A stretch of DNA of 18,286 bases. Origin: Parvibaculum sp. (GTDB lineage: Bacteria; Pseudomonadota; Alphaproteobacteria; Parvibaculales; Parvibaculaceae). This document shows positions 1 through 7,220 of the stretch, in pieces. The notes beneath the pieces are model-generated. The model had not been told where the DNA came from and searched no databases. It saw nothing but the letters and a program-made list of their open reading frames with translations. Both the position numbers and the translations under genes were made by a program. The stretch is from positions 1 through 18,286 of the forward strand of contig JACIYQ010000230.1 in the NCBI GenBank assembly GCA_014359855.1. Reading direction: 5' to 3'. The first letter of the stretch is position 1, and every line of letters starts with the position of its first letter.

Positions 1-422
1 TCCTCGTCCTTCACCTCGGTCGTGAGGCTCTCGAGCGAAATCTTTGAAAACTCCGCCAGTTCGTAGGAGGGAATGAAATCGAAGCTCATCTTGTAGGTGA
101 GGTCCGATTTGCCATCGATGACGTCCTCGATCTCGCCTTCAAGGTCGATCGCCGGCTGAAAGGCCGGACGAAGCGCTTCGTCCTTGATCGCCTTCTGGCT
201 CGTCTCGCCGACGGTCTCCTGAATGACTTCGCCCATGACCTGCTTGCCGAAGGTCTTGCGCAGGTGGCTGACCGGCACCTTGCCCGGGCGGAAACCCTTG
301 AGGCGCACCTGGCCCTTCATTTCATCGAGCTTGGCGCCGAGCTTCGCTTCCAGATCCTGCGCGGGGACCTGAATCTTCAATTCGCGCTTCAATCCGTCCG
401 CGTTCGTAACCGTGACCTGCAT
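1..422 (-). CDS. tig: Trigger factor, N-terminal part (runs off left edge)
   Basis: This is a ribosome-associated chaperone and peptidyl-prolyl isomerase that meets nascent chains at the exit tunnel. Only about the first 140 codons are in the window. The translation begins MQVTVTNADGLKRELKIQVP and carries the ribosome-binding signature GFRPGKVP at residues 43-50, the same place as in the E. coli protein. The residues that follow fit the N-terminal domain and the start of the PPIase domain. Two adjacent ATG codons (425 and 422) are possible starts. I chose the inner one because it gives the usual MQV start. The gene lies 48 bases downstream of tRNA-Leu on the same strand, so it may be partly read from the tRNA promoter. 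The family assignment is certain. The exact start is ambiguous by one codon. Confidence 0.96.
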   Translation of the reverse strand, partial: MQVTVTNADGLKRELKIQVPAQDLEAKLGAKLDEMKGQVRLKGFRPGKVPVSHLRKTFGKQVMGEVIQETVGETSQKAIKDEALRPAFQPAIDLEGEIEDVIDGKSDLTYKMSFDFIPSYELAEFSKISLESLTTEVKDE

Positions 423-470
423 CATCCAATCCGTTCTTTTTCGGCCATCATATCAGCCGGGCTTCCGGCC

Positions 471-555
<85 letters not shown>

Positions 556-609
556 ATGAAGGGCTCTGGCGAAGCCCAGAAGAGCCGGCCCGTCCCTGAA
601 TTGGCGCAC

Positions 610-615
610 TCTATA
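610..615 (-). promoter_or_regulatory. Probable -10 element of the tRNA-Leu gene
   Basis: On the minus strand the hexamer TATAGA is followed by the GC-rich run GTGCGCC, about 55 bases before the tRNA 5' end. This is a plausible sigma70 -10 box with a G+C discriminator, as is common for stable RNA genes. I see no good -35 at the right distance. The nearest, TTGCTG, is 21 bases away. The call rests on position and the -10 match only. Confidence 0.35.
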
Positions 616-666
616 TCAAGGGGAGCAGGCGATTGCCAGCAAAAGCCGCGGAAGTCAGGGAGGCCC

Positions 667-2169
667 TCAAATGCGGCGCAACAGGTCCCTCAGGACCGCA
701 GGCAGCATCTCAGACAGATCCTCGGAAATAAGGCCGGGGCCGAAGCAGTCCCCTGCCTCGCCATGGAGCCAGACGGCGGCGCAAGCGGCCTCGAAGGGCG
801 GCATCCCCTGCGCGAGGAGGCCGAGGATGATCCCTCCCAACACATCTCCCGACCCGGCAGTCGCAAGTTCCGGCCCGGCATTGCGGGCGATAGCGGCACG
901 GCCATCCGGCGCCGCCACGACCGTATCTGGCCCCTTGAGGACGATGACGGCCGCCGCCTCCGCAGCGGCGAGGCGGGCTCTTTCGAGCTTGTCGCCTCCC
1001 TCCCCGGCAATCTTTGCAAAAAGGCGAGCGAACTCACCCTCATGCGGCGTCATGACGACGGGACCGGCGAAGTACCCCTTGATGGCGACGAAGAGGTCGC
1101 GCGGGATCTCGGCGAACGATGTGAGGGCGTCGGCGTCGAGCACCATGGCCGCGCCGGAGAGGAGCGCCGCGAGTACGTTCTCACGTGTCGCGGCACCGAC
1201 GCCGGCTCCGGGTCCGATGAGAAGCGCATTCTTTCGCTTGTCCTCAAGGATGCCCGTCAACGCATCCGCCCCATCGAAGGGCATCAGCATGATCGATGTG
1301 AGATGGGCCGCATTGACGAGCATGGCCGAAGGAGGAGAGGCCACCGTAACGAGCCCCGCACCTGCCCGGAGCGCACCCCGCGCGGCGAGCCGCGCGGCGC
1401 CGGTGTGCGAGGCATCGCCGGAGACGACGACGGCATGGCCGCGCGTGTATTTGTGGCTGTCGAGGCGCGGGCGCGGAAAGACCGGCGCCCAGAGCGGCGG
1501 TTCGTTCACGAAGGTGCACGGTTCGATTTCGTCGAGGACTTGCCCGTCGATGCCGATATCGCGCACCAGAAGTTCACCGCAATGAAGGCGGCCCGGCAGC
1601 AGGAGGTGGCCGGGCTTCGCGCGGAAGAAGGTGACGGTGAGCGAGGCGGCGAATGCCTCTCCCCTGACCTTGCCGGTGTTGCCGTCGATGCCGGACGGCA
1701 TGTCCACCGCGACGACGGGGGTGCGTGCCTCTCCAATCCGTCGGATGATTTCGGCGGCAACGCCATCGACGTCGCGCGCGAGCCCCGCACCGAAAATCGC
1801 ATCGACAATGAGCGAGGCGCCCTGCCCCGCGTCGCGCCCGAGCGGATGAACGGCACCCGGCCAACGGTCCGCCGCCTCGGCGGCATCGCCTTTCAGCTTC
1901 TCGCGCGCGCCCAGAAGAAAGAGCGTGACCGGCCAGCCCCGCTCGGCAAGCAGCCGCGCGACGACGAAACCGTCGCCGCCATTGTTGCCGGGACCACAAA
2001 GAACCGAAACCGGCCCCTGGGGAAAGCGCGCGACGATCGTATCCGCGACCGCGCGTCCCGCATTCTCCATGAGGACGATGCCCGGCGTGCCGCGCCCGAT
2101 GGTGAGCGCATCGGCACGGGTCATCTCTTCGACGGTCAGGAGTTCGGTAGAATCGGTCGCGTCTGTCAT
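667..2169 (-). CDS. nnr: Bifunctional NAD(P)H-hydrate epimerase / ADP-dependent (S)-NAD(P)H-hydrate dehydratase
   Basis: This metabolite-repair enzyme works in the cytosol. The N-terminal YjeF_N domain epimerises damaged NADHX/NADPHX, and the C-terminal ribokinase-like domain dehydrates the S form back to NAD(P)H using ADP. Counting from the upstream ATG at 2187, the glycine-rich epimerase motif CGPGNNGGDG lies at residues 64-73. The dehydratase nucleotide-binding signature AGSGDVLGG lies near residues 444-452. The length of about 500 residues is normal for the fused protein. I prefer the ATG at 2169 (MTDATDS...) over the one at 2187, but neither has a strong Shine-Dalgarno sequence. In many alphaproteobacteria this gene sits just before glnB. 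Here glnB-glnA is about 5 kb away with other genes between. The long open frame on the opposite strand here is a GC-rich shadow. Confidence 0.95.
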   Translation of the reverse strand: MTDATDSTELLTVEEMTRADALTIGRGTPGIVLMENAGRAVADTIVARFPQGPVSVLCGPGNNGGDGFVVARLLAERGWPVTLFLLGAREKLKGDAAEAADRWPGAVHPLGRDAGQGASLIVDAIFGAGLARDVDGVAAEIIRRIGEARTPVVAVDMPSGIDGNTGKVRGEAFAASLTVTFFRAKPGHLLLPGRLHCGELLVRDIGIDGQVLDEIEPCTFVNEPPLWAPVFPRPRLDSHKYTRGHAVVVSGDASHTGAARLAARGALRAGAGLVTVASPPSAMLVNAAHLTSIMLMPFDGADALTGILEDKRKNALLIGPGAGVGAATRENVLAALLSGAAMVLDADALTSFAEIPRDLFVAIKGYFAGPVVMTPHEGEFARLFAKIAGEGGDKLERARLAAAEAAAVIVLKGPDTVVAAPDGRAAIARNAGPELATAGSGDVLGGIILGLLAQGMPPFEAACAAVWLHGEAGDCFGPGLISEDLSEMLPAVLRDLLRRI

Positions 2170-2224
2170 GGCCGCCACTATAGCCATGCGATTGCGGCGG
2201 GGAATTGGCGATTTGTGAGGCGCC

Positions 2225-2806
2225 TCAATTCACCTTCGTTTCCGCCTCGCGGCCCTTCTCGACGAGGGAGAGAGAGGAACCCGCCGTCTCGAAAACGGTG
2301 ACGGAGCAATTGTCCGGACGGAAGGCGACGAGGCGGTCGTCGCCGAGCGCCGCGCCCGCCGCGACGTTGATCGCGATGAAATGCGAGAAGATCACGGTGT
2401 CGCCATCGAGGCCGGTCAGCGCATCGATCACCGATTGACGCCAGGCGAGCAGATCGAGCGCGCCATTGCCATTGTTCTCCGGCAGCCTTGCGTCCGCCCA
2501 TGTGCCTGCCATGAGGCGGCGGAGCCAGATGCCGCGCGCTTCCAGCTCCTCGATGGGGGACGGAACTTCGGCAACGCGCGTCTCGATGACCGGCTCGCAG
2601 TCCCAGCCCTTCGACAGCGGCATCGCCGTCTCGCGGCAACGGCGCAGCGGCGACGACAGGATCGGGAGCTTCCTGCCAACCCGGCTCTCGATTTCACGGG
2701 CAACGGCTTCGGCCTGCGCATGACCTTTTTCGGACAAGCCCGGATCGGTGTCCGCGTCCCAGCCGGCGGCAGCCTCGCCGTGGCGGATCATGTAGATGGT
2801 GGGCAT
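2225..2806 (-). CDS. Histidine phosphatase family protein (SixA/phosphoglycerate mutase-like)
   Basis: This is a small 193-residue protein of the histidine phosphatase superfamily. The catalytic RHGE motif is at residues 8-11 (His9 would be phosphorylated). A conserved arginine appears in SSPLRRCRET, and the second active-site histidine in FSHF. The substrate cannot be told from sequence. Single-domain relatives include SixA-type phosphohistidine phosphatases and sugar-phosphate phosphatases. The start at 2806 is supported by the strong ribosome-binding site GGGGGAGA, while the frame stays open further upstream without one. No signal peptide is seen, so it is probably cytoplasmic. It is transcribed away from the small membrane-protein gene that begins at 2939. 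Confidence 0.88.
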   Translation of the reverse strand: MPTIYMIRHGEAAAGWDADTDPGLSEKGHAQAEAVAREIESRVGRKLPILSSPLRRCRETAMPLSKGWDCEPVIETRVAEVPSPIEELEARGIWLRRLMAGTWADARLPENNGNGALDLLAWRQSVIDALTGLDGDTVIFSHFIAINVAAGAALGDDRLVAFRPDNCSVTVFETAGSSLSLVEKGREAETKVN

Positions 2807-2938
2807 GGGTTTCTCCCCCGAAACGAAATATCGCGATGCCTGTTTGTCGGCGAGCACGCTGGCGAATGCAAGACGGATGGTCACGCCCTTCCCGAGCCGC
2901 TAGCCTTGTTACGGTGATTCTCGAGGAGGAGGCATTCC

Positions 2939-3304
2939 ATGACCGAGACGCAACCGCCGGCGACGCAGCCCTCGCCCGCAAGCGAGATGGACGGGCCGAA
3001 GCTCGTCTACATCCTCTACTTCATCAGCCTGGTGGTCGGCGTGACTGCGATCGCGGGCGTGATCGTCGCCTATCTCAAACGCGGCGAGGCCGGTGCAGCA
3101 GCGGCATCGCACTACACCTATCTCATCCGCACTTTCTGGATCGGCCTTCTCTATGCCGTGATCAGCGGTGTCACGATGATGATCATGATCGGTATGCTGC
3201 TGGCTCTTGCGACCGTCGTCTGGTTCCTTATCCGGACGATCAAGGGTTTCATGCTGGCAAATGACAGCAAGCCGGTGCCCGATCCAGAGACTTGGCTCTG
3301 GTGA
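2939..3304 (+). CDS. Small membrane protein, DUF4870-like
   Basis: This 121-residue protein has a short Pro/Thr-rich cytoplasmic head (residues 1-20) and a hydrophobic segment at about 21-46. A conserved stretch SHYTYLIRTFWIG (57-69) follows, then further hydrophobic segments to about residue 101 and a polar tail ending ETWLW. The SHY-x-x-x-IRTFWIG pattern is what I recognise from the DUF4870 family of unknown-function inner-membrane proteins. The start is well supported by GAGGAGGAGG at 2923-2932, six bases before the ATG. It is convergent with the thiolase-like gene, and a hairpin lies between them. No specific role can be assigned. Confidence 0.85.
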   Translation: MTETQPPATQPSPASEMDGPKLVYILYFISLVVGVTAIAGVIVAYLKRGEAGAAAASHYTYLIRTFWIGLLYAVISGVTMMIMIGMLLALATVVWFLIRTIKGFMLANDSKPVPDPETWLW

Positions 3305-3349
3305 GGGAGCGAAGGCCCCTCACCCTTCCGCCGTCTGACGATGGCTTCC

Positions 3350-3375
3350 TCCCTCTCCTCCGACGGGGAGAGGGA
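3350..3375. terminator. Stem-loop between convergent genes, possible bidirectional terminator or REP-like element
   Basis: The arm TCCCTCTCC (3350-3358) is perfectly complementary to GGAGAGGGA (3367-3375). Two more pairs, one of them G-T, extend it to 11 bp around a CGAC tetraloop. It lies between the stop of the DUF4870-like gene and the stop of the thiolase-like gene. No T-run follows closely on either strand (a T6 run begins 19 bases later on plus), so termination is inferred from position. The surrounding CCCCTCACCC...CCCTCTCC wording resembles interspersed intergenic palindromes of Rhizobiales genomes, from memory. Confidence 0.5.
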
Positions 3376-3398
3376 ATGAAGGGCCGCAACGACATTTT

Positions 3399-4955
3399 TT
3401 ATTCCGGCGTGAAGATGTTGACGCTGCCGTCGGCGAAGGACTGAACGGTACCGGAGCGGCCGAGCTGCTCACGCTCGACCATATCGGCGAGCGTCGCAGG
3501 GTCGTTCGGCGCGTGAGCGACGAAGCGGGCATCGGTGTCCGCCATGCGGCCGAAGACGATGGCGAACTCCGCACCGCCACGGCCATGCACGACGGTGTAT
3601 GTCTCGATCTTCGCCTTGCCGTTCGGCTTCTCTTCGACCTTCGGATGCTTCTCGGCATCGATCTCGGCCTGATAGGTCGCGGGCTTCTCGCGCTCCCACT
3701 TCCCTTCGAGCGGCGTCGTCGAATAGAGACCGAGGCCGTGCTTCGTCACATACCAGCCGTTCGAGGTGCAGAGCCCCTTCGTGCCCGGCTTCGCGCGGAG
3801 CTTGTCCATCATGGTGGCGATGGAGTGCATGACGTAGTTGTTGCCGGCGCCGCCGAAGTAAGGAAGGCCGCCGGTGACGGTGAGCGGGCGCGGATCGTCT
3901 TCCGCGATACCGAGCTCGTTGCGGCCGATCTGCACGGCCGACGGGAAGCAGGAATAGAGATCGAAATAGTCGATCTCGCCGATATTCCAGCCGGACATGG
4001 CGAACGCCTTCCTGCCCATCATGCGGATGGCGGGCGAGGAGTGGAAGTTCACGCGCTCGGTCGGAAACCAGAGGTCTTTCGTATCGGCGCAGCCATGCAG
4101 GAAGACCCACTTCTCCTGCGGGACGCCAAGCTCGCGCGCCTTCTTCACCGACATCATGACGACGGCGGCGGCCTGATCGACCTGCATGATGGCGTTCATG
4201 TATTTCGTGTAGGGGAAACCGACATAGCGGTTGTCGTCGGTCGGCGTGGCGATTTCCTCCGCCGTGCGGGCGACGGGGAACCAGGCCTGCGGGTGCTTGG
4301 CGGCAACTTCCGTGAAGGGCGCCATGAGCCTGCCGACGGCAAGCTGGTGATCCTTCACGCTGCGGCCTGCCGCGCCGCGGATCGCGTTCTCGAACATCGG
4401 ATAGATGTTGACCGGGAATTGCAGCTTGTGGCGCTTCTCGACTTCGGTGACGCCGGCCTTTTCGACGCCGATGTCGATCCGCTCGCCGCCGGGGTTCTCG
4501 TCGTGCCAGGGGAGCTGCTTCCCCTGCCCCAGCGCGCGCATCAGCGTGCCGAAACATTCAGACCCCGCGACGAGCGCGACATCCGTCTCGCCATTCGCGA
4601 TCAGTTCCGCCGTGTGGTTCACCAGCATCTGGGGCGTGTTGCCGCCGGTCGGTCCGTAGCAGGTCTTGTTGGGGTTCGCGCCGAGCATGTTCGCCAGCGT
4701 CTTCGAGGCGTTCGGGTAACGGCCGAAGGGGAGACGGGCCGAGTCCGGGCTGTCGGTGATGAAGCGGACGGTGGTGACATTGTCCACGACATCCCAGAGC
4801 TTCTTGCCGAGACCGGTGTCGGCGGCGGCGGCTTCCGCCGCATCCGCCATCAGGTGCATGGGCGACTTCGCCTTCTCGACATCCTTTTCCTTCTGGACGA
4901 GCTGGCCGCAGCCAACCAGAACGGGCATGCGGTCATCGAGCTTGATGGTGGACAC
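3399..4955 (-). CDS. Thiolase-like protein (acetyl-CoA acetyltransferase family, TLP1/SCP2-thiolase-like)
   Basis: This 518-residue protein has a thiolase fold, and its family is annotated as acetyl-CoA acetyltransferase. Recognisable parts are the N-terminal PVLVGCGQ strand, the segment YFDLYSCFPSAVQIGRNELG, and the segment TGGLPYFGGAGNNYVMHSIA. A C-terminal extension follows residue ~400 (ETYTVVHGRGG and onward) that fits the thiolase-like type 1 additional C-terminal domain. It probably acts on acyl-CoA or acts as an acyl-binding protein in lipid metabolism. The usual nucleophilic Cys of the N-terminal half is not evident: the matching region reads TGGNTPQMLVN. I start it at the GTG at 4955, which has AGGGAGA six bases before it. 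The frame continues upstream to a GTG at 4991 that has no ribosome-binding site. A palindrome lies just upstream. Confidence 0.85.
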   Translation of the reverse strand: MSTIKLDDRMPVLVGCGQLVQKEKDVEKAKSPMHLMADAAEAAAADTGLGKKLWDVVDNVTTVRFITDSPDSARLPFGRYPNASKTLANMLGANPNKTCYGPTGGNTPQMLVNHTAELIANGETDVALVAGSECFGTLMRALGQGKQLPWHDENPGGERIDIGVEKAGVTEVEKRHKLQFPVNIYPMFENAIRGAAGRSVKDHQLAVGRLMAPFTEVAAKHPQAWFPVARTAEEIATPTDDNRYVGFPYTKYMNAIMQVDQAAAVVMMSVKKARELGVPQEKWVFLHGCADTKDLWFPTERVNFHSSPAIRMMGRKAFAMSGWNIGEIDYFDLYSCFPSAVQIGRNELGIAEDDPRPLTVTGGLPYFGGAGNNYVMHSIATMMDKLRAKPGTKGLCTSNGWYVTKHGLGLYSTTPLEGKWEREKPATYQAEIDAEKHPKVEEKPNGKAKIETYTVVHGRGGAEFAIVFGRMADTDARFVAHAPNDPATLADMVEREQLGRSGTVQSFADGSVNIFTPE

Positions 4956-4977
4956 CGAAAGTCTCCCTGAAATCTTA

Positions 4978-4994
4978 TTAGTTCGTAGCACTAA
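4978..4994. promoter_or_regulatory. Inverted repeat TTAGT-N7-ACTAA, candidate operator of the thiolase-like gene
   Basis: TTAGT (4978-4982) and ACTAA (4990-4994) are perfect inverted halves with a 7-base spacer. They lie 23-39 bases upstream of the GTG start of the thiolase-like gene, where they would overlap a promoter or early transcript. The size and AT-rich arms resemble operators of TetR-family regulators that often control acyl-CoA genes. No regulator gene lies next to it, so the binding protein is unknown. Confidence 0.4.
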
Positions 4995-5022
4995 CCATTT
5001 TCCGGGAAGAATAGCGGCTACA

Positions 5023-5045
5023 GACGGCCTGTCCAGCGGGCCGTC
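5023..5045 (-). terminator. 7-bp perfect stem-loop downstream of the esterase gene
   Basis: GACGGCC (5023-5029) pairs with GGCCGTC (5039-5045) around a 9-base loop. It lies 22 bases past the stop of the esterase gene and before the thiolase-like gene. No T-tract follows, so this may be a weak or Rho-assisted terminator, or simply a GC-rich hairpin. Confidence 0.3.
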
Positions 5046-5066
5046 ATGCGGCGCGGCGCCGTTGCG

Positions 5067-5726
5067 TCAGGCGCCGTGCTTTTCGCGATAGGCGAAGGCA
5101 GAGAGGAGAAAGCGCGCACCATAGATGAGCGCGTTCGCGTCGACCGCGTGGCCGAGGCCGTGGATGGGAATGCCCTGACAGGCGACGCCCGCTTCCGAGA
5201 GCGCCTTGACCGAGGCCATCATGCCGTAGAGCGGCGCGAGCGCGTCCTGCTCGCCATGAACCAGCATGACGGGCGGCTTCGAGACGATTTCGTCTTTCAG
5301 CTTGTCCGCGCCGACAAGGCCACCGGAATAGCCGAGCACGGCAGCAGGCGCGACGGCACGGCGAAGACCGAGATGCAGCGCCATGACCGTGCCCTGGCTG
5401 AAGCCCACGAGAGCGAGGCGTGAGGCATCGAGATTTTCGCGCGCGAGTTCGGCGTCGATGAAGTCATGGACGGTTGGTGCGACGGCGACCGCATCGTCAT
5501 AGAGGCGCGGGTCGCCCGCCGGGCGCTTGCCGATCCACTGGAAGCCGCCATCCTTTGTGGGGGTTGGGCCGTCCGGCGCAATGAAAGCAACATCCGGCAT
5601 GGAAGGTTGCCAGTAGCCGGCGAAGGACATGAGGTCCGCGCCGGAGGAGCCGTAGCCATGCAGGAACACGACGAGCCATTCGGCCTTGCCGGAGGCGGCG
5701 GGACGGCGGAGAGCGGAGAGGCTCAC
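5067..5726 (-). CDS. Alpha/beta hydrolase, carboxylesterase/phospholipase family
   Basis: This 219-residue cytoplasmic serine hydrolase is of the PF02230 type. FLHGYGSSG near residue 21 forms the oxyanion-hole loop, and GFSQG near residue 113 holds the nucleophilic serine. The acid lies in HGEQD and the catalytic histidine in GLGH near the C-terminus. Family members cleave short-chain esters or lysophospholipids. The natural substrate here is unknown. Translation starts at a GTG at 5726 that overlaps the aminotransferase stop by four bases (GTGA), so the two genes are translationally coupled in one operon. Confidence 0.92.
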   Translation of the reverse strand: MSLSALRRPAASGKAEWLVVFLHGYGSSGADLMSFAGYWQPSMPDVAFIAPDGPTPTKDGGFQWIGKRPAGDPRLYDDAVAVAPTVHDFIDAELARENLDASRLALVGFSQGTVMALHLGLRRAVAPAAVLGYSGGLVGADKLKDEIVSKPPVMLVHGEQDALAPLYGMMASVKALSEAGVACQGIPIHGLGHAVDANALIYGARFLLSAFAYREKHGA

Positions 5727-6895
5727 ACCGCACCACCCTTCGCATATGCCTTTAGCCGCGCGCTGGCCTCGGTGAGGATCGCATCCTGTTTGCAGAAGCA
5801 GAAGCGCGCGAGGTGTCGCGGGGCATCGGGTGTCGAATAGAAGGCGGAGAGCGGGATGGCGGCGACCTTCGCCTTCATCGTGATCTCGCGGCAGAATTCT
5901 TCATCGGTGCCGTTGAATCCAAGCGGGCGGAAATCCGCACTCACAAAATAGGTGCCGTCGGCGGGAAGCACGCCGAAGCCCGCATCGGCGAGCCCCCTTG
6001 CGAGGAGGTCGCGCTTTGCCTCGAGCGCGGAAGCGAGGCTCGCGAAATAGCCGTCATCCTTGCCGAGCCCATAGGCGACGGCGGCCTGCAATCCGGGGGC
6101 GGTGGTGAAGGTGACGAACTGGTGGGTCTTCGCGACCGTTTCCACCAGATGCGCGGGACCGGTGACATAACCGATCTTCCAGCCCGTGAGAGAGAAGGTC
6201 TTGCCGGCCGAGCCGATGCGGAGCGTGCGCTCGCGCATGCCGGGCAGCGTCATCAGTGGCACATGGGTGTGGCCCGAGAAGACGAGATGCTCATAGACCT
6301 CGTCGCAGACGGCATAGGCGTCGTGGCGCTTCATGAGCGCGGCGATGGCGGCAAGCTCATCGCGGGTGAAGACCTTGCCGATGGGGTTCATCGGCGTGTT
6401 GACGAGGACGAGCTTGGTGCGGTCCGAGAAGGCTGCCTCGAGCTTCTCCATCGGGAGCGACCAGCGCGGCGGCTCAAGGGGTACGGCGACAACCTTCGCG
6501 CCCGCCGCCTCGATCACCGGCCTGTAGCTGTCATAGGCGGGCTCGAAGATGATGGCCTCGTCGCCCGGATTGAGCAGCGCCGTGAGGCAATCGTGCAGCG
6601 CCTCGGTCGCGCCGGAGGTGACCATGACTTCCTTCTGCCAGTCGACGTTGAGACCGTAGAAGCGTTTGTTGGCTTCGGCGACCGCCTGACGGAGCGCAGG
6701 CAGGCCCATCATGGGCGGATACTGGTTCGGCCCGTCGAGGATCGCCTTCGCCGCGGCCGCACGGACATCGTCCGGTCCTTCGTCATCGGGGAAGCCCTGG
6801 CCGAGATTGATTGCACCGTGCTCCGCGGCGAGGGCCGACATGACCGTGAAGATCGTCGTGCCGAGCCCTGAAAAAACGCTGTTCAACGGCCGCAT
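5723..6895 (-). CDS. Pyridoxal-phosphate aminotransferase, class I/II
   Basis: This fold-type I aminotransferase has about 390 residues. The N-terminal INLGQGFPDDEGP segment is characteristic of the YbdL/kynurenine-aminotransferase-like branch, which often uses methionine or aromatic amino acids. The PLP-binding lysine lies in SAGKTFSLTGWKIGY. Other landmarks are NTPMNPIGKVF and CDEVYEHLVF (the aspartate that contacts the pyridine ring). I chose the ATG at 6895 (MRPLNSVFSGL...) because the protein family starts there and AGGGG lies about eight bases upstream. The frame stays open 60 bases further up. The esterase gene overlaps its stop codon. The exact substrate cannot be read from sequence. 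Confidence 0.92.
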   Translation of the reverse strand: MRPLNSVFSGLGTTIFTVMSALAAEHGAINLGQGFPDDEGPDDVRAAAAKAILDGPNQYPPMMGLPALRQAVAEANKRFYGLNVDWQKEVMVTSGATEALHDCLTALLNPGDEAIIFEPAYDSYRPVIEAAGAKVVAVPLEPPRWSLPMEKLEAAFSDRTKLVLVNTPMNPIGKVFTRDELAAIAALMKRHDAYAVCDEVYEHLVFSGHTHVPLMTLPGMRERTLRIGSAGKTFSLTGWKIGYVTGPAHLVETVAKTHQFVTFTTAPGLQAAVAYGLGKDDGYFASLASALEAKRDLLARGLADAGFGVLPADGTYFVSADFRPLGFNGTDEEFCREITMKAKVAAIPLSAFYSTPDAPRHLARFCFCKQDAILTEASARLKAYAKGGAV

Positions 6896-7048
6896 TCCTT
6901 GCGCCCCTGCCTTATCCACAGAAATCCCTGGCGGCGGTTGTCGCGGGCATGGCACAAGCTGTCAATCTCCGCTCAAATGGCGGGACCGGATAAGAGAGGA
7001 GGCCTGCAGACGGGCCGCACCATACCGATGCCTTCTTTTTGTCCAATC

Positions 7049-7065
7049 TGCCCATGCAATAGGCA
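7049..7065 (+). promoter_or_regulatory. Putative NtrC-binding site 1
   Basis: TGCCCATGCAATAGGCA is a 17-base site with the outer TGC-N11-GCA arms of NtrC enhancer sequences (consensus TGCACC-N5-GGTGCA), but with a poor inner match. It lies about 100 bases upstream of the sigma54 promoter of glnB. A second 17-base site follows 24 bases downstream. The pairing and placement carry more weight than the individual match. Confidence 0.45.
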
Positions 7066-7072
7066 TTAATAC

Positions 7073-7089
7073 TGCTCAAAATGACAGCA
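7073..7089 (+). promoter_or_regulatory. Putative NtrC-binding site 2
   Basis: TGCTCAAAATGACAGCA again shows TGC-N11-GCA over 17 bases. It lies 62 bases upstream of the -24 element of the glnB promoter. Together with site 1 it would make a tandem NtrC enhancer, as is common at glnB/glnA promoters. Confidence 0.45.
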
Positions 7090-7150
7090 TGTTGCCAAGT
7101 GAAAAGATGCAAGCCATTGAACTTCAAGGGATTTCCGTTCCGCGCCGGGT

Positions 7151-7166
7151 TGGCACGGGCCGTGCT
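7151..7166 (+). promoter_or_regulatory. Sigma54 (RpoN) promoter of glnB-glnA
   Basis: TGGCACGGGCCGTGCT matches the -24/-12 consensus TGGCACG-N4-TTGCW at all but one position. The invariant GG and GC are at the correct spacing. Transcription would start near 7177, giving a leader of about 44 bases before the glnB ATG at 7221. With the upstream NtrC-like sites, this predicts induction under nitrogen limitation. Confidence 0.85.
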
Positions 7167-7220
7167 ATTCCGTTAACACGTGGATGCGGGCGGCGAGCCC
7201 CGTGATTAAGGAAGTCAGGA

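Noticed and set aside
556..2301. 581-codon open frame on the plus strand across nnr
   Set aside because: The translation is Arg/Gly/Asp-rich, has no family features and lies opposite a clear two-domain enzyme. It is a GC-rich shadow frame.
3513..4970. 485-codon plus-strand open frame across the thiolase-like gene
   Set aside because: This is a shadow of the minus-strand gene, which has clear family motifs and a ribosome-binding site.
5813..6871. 352-codon plus-strand open frame across the aminotransferase gene
   Set aside because: It is Arg/Asp/Gly-rich, has no recognisable domain and lies opposite a clear PLP enzyme.
7039..7071. Sigma70 promoter TTGTCC...TTAATA upstream of glnB
   Set aside because: The spacing is 21 bases, too long for a standard promoter, and the sigma54 site explains the location better.
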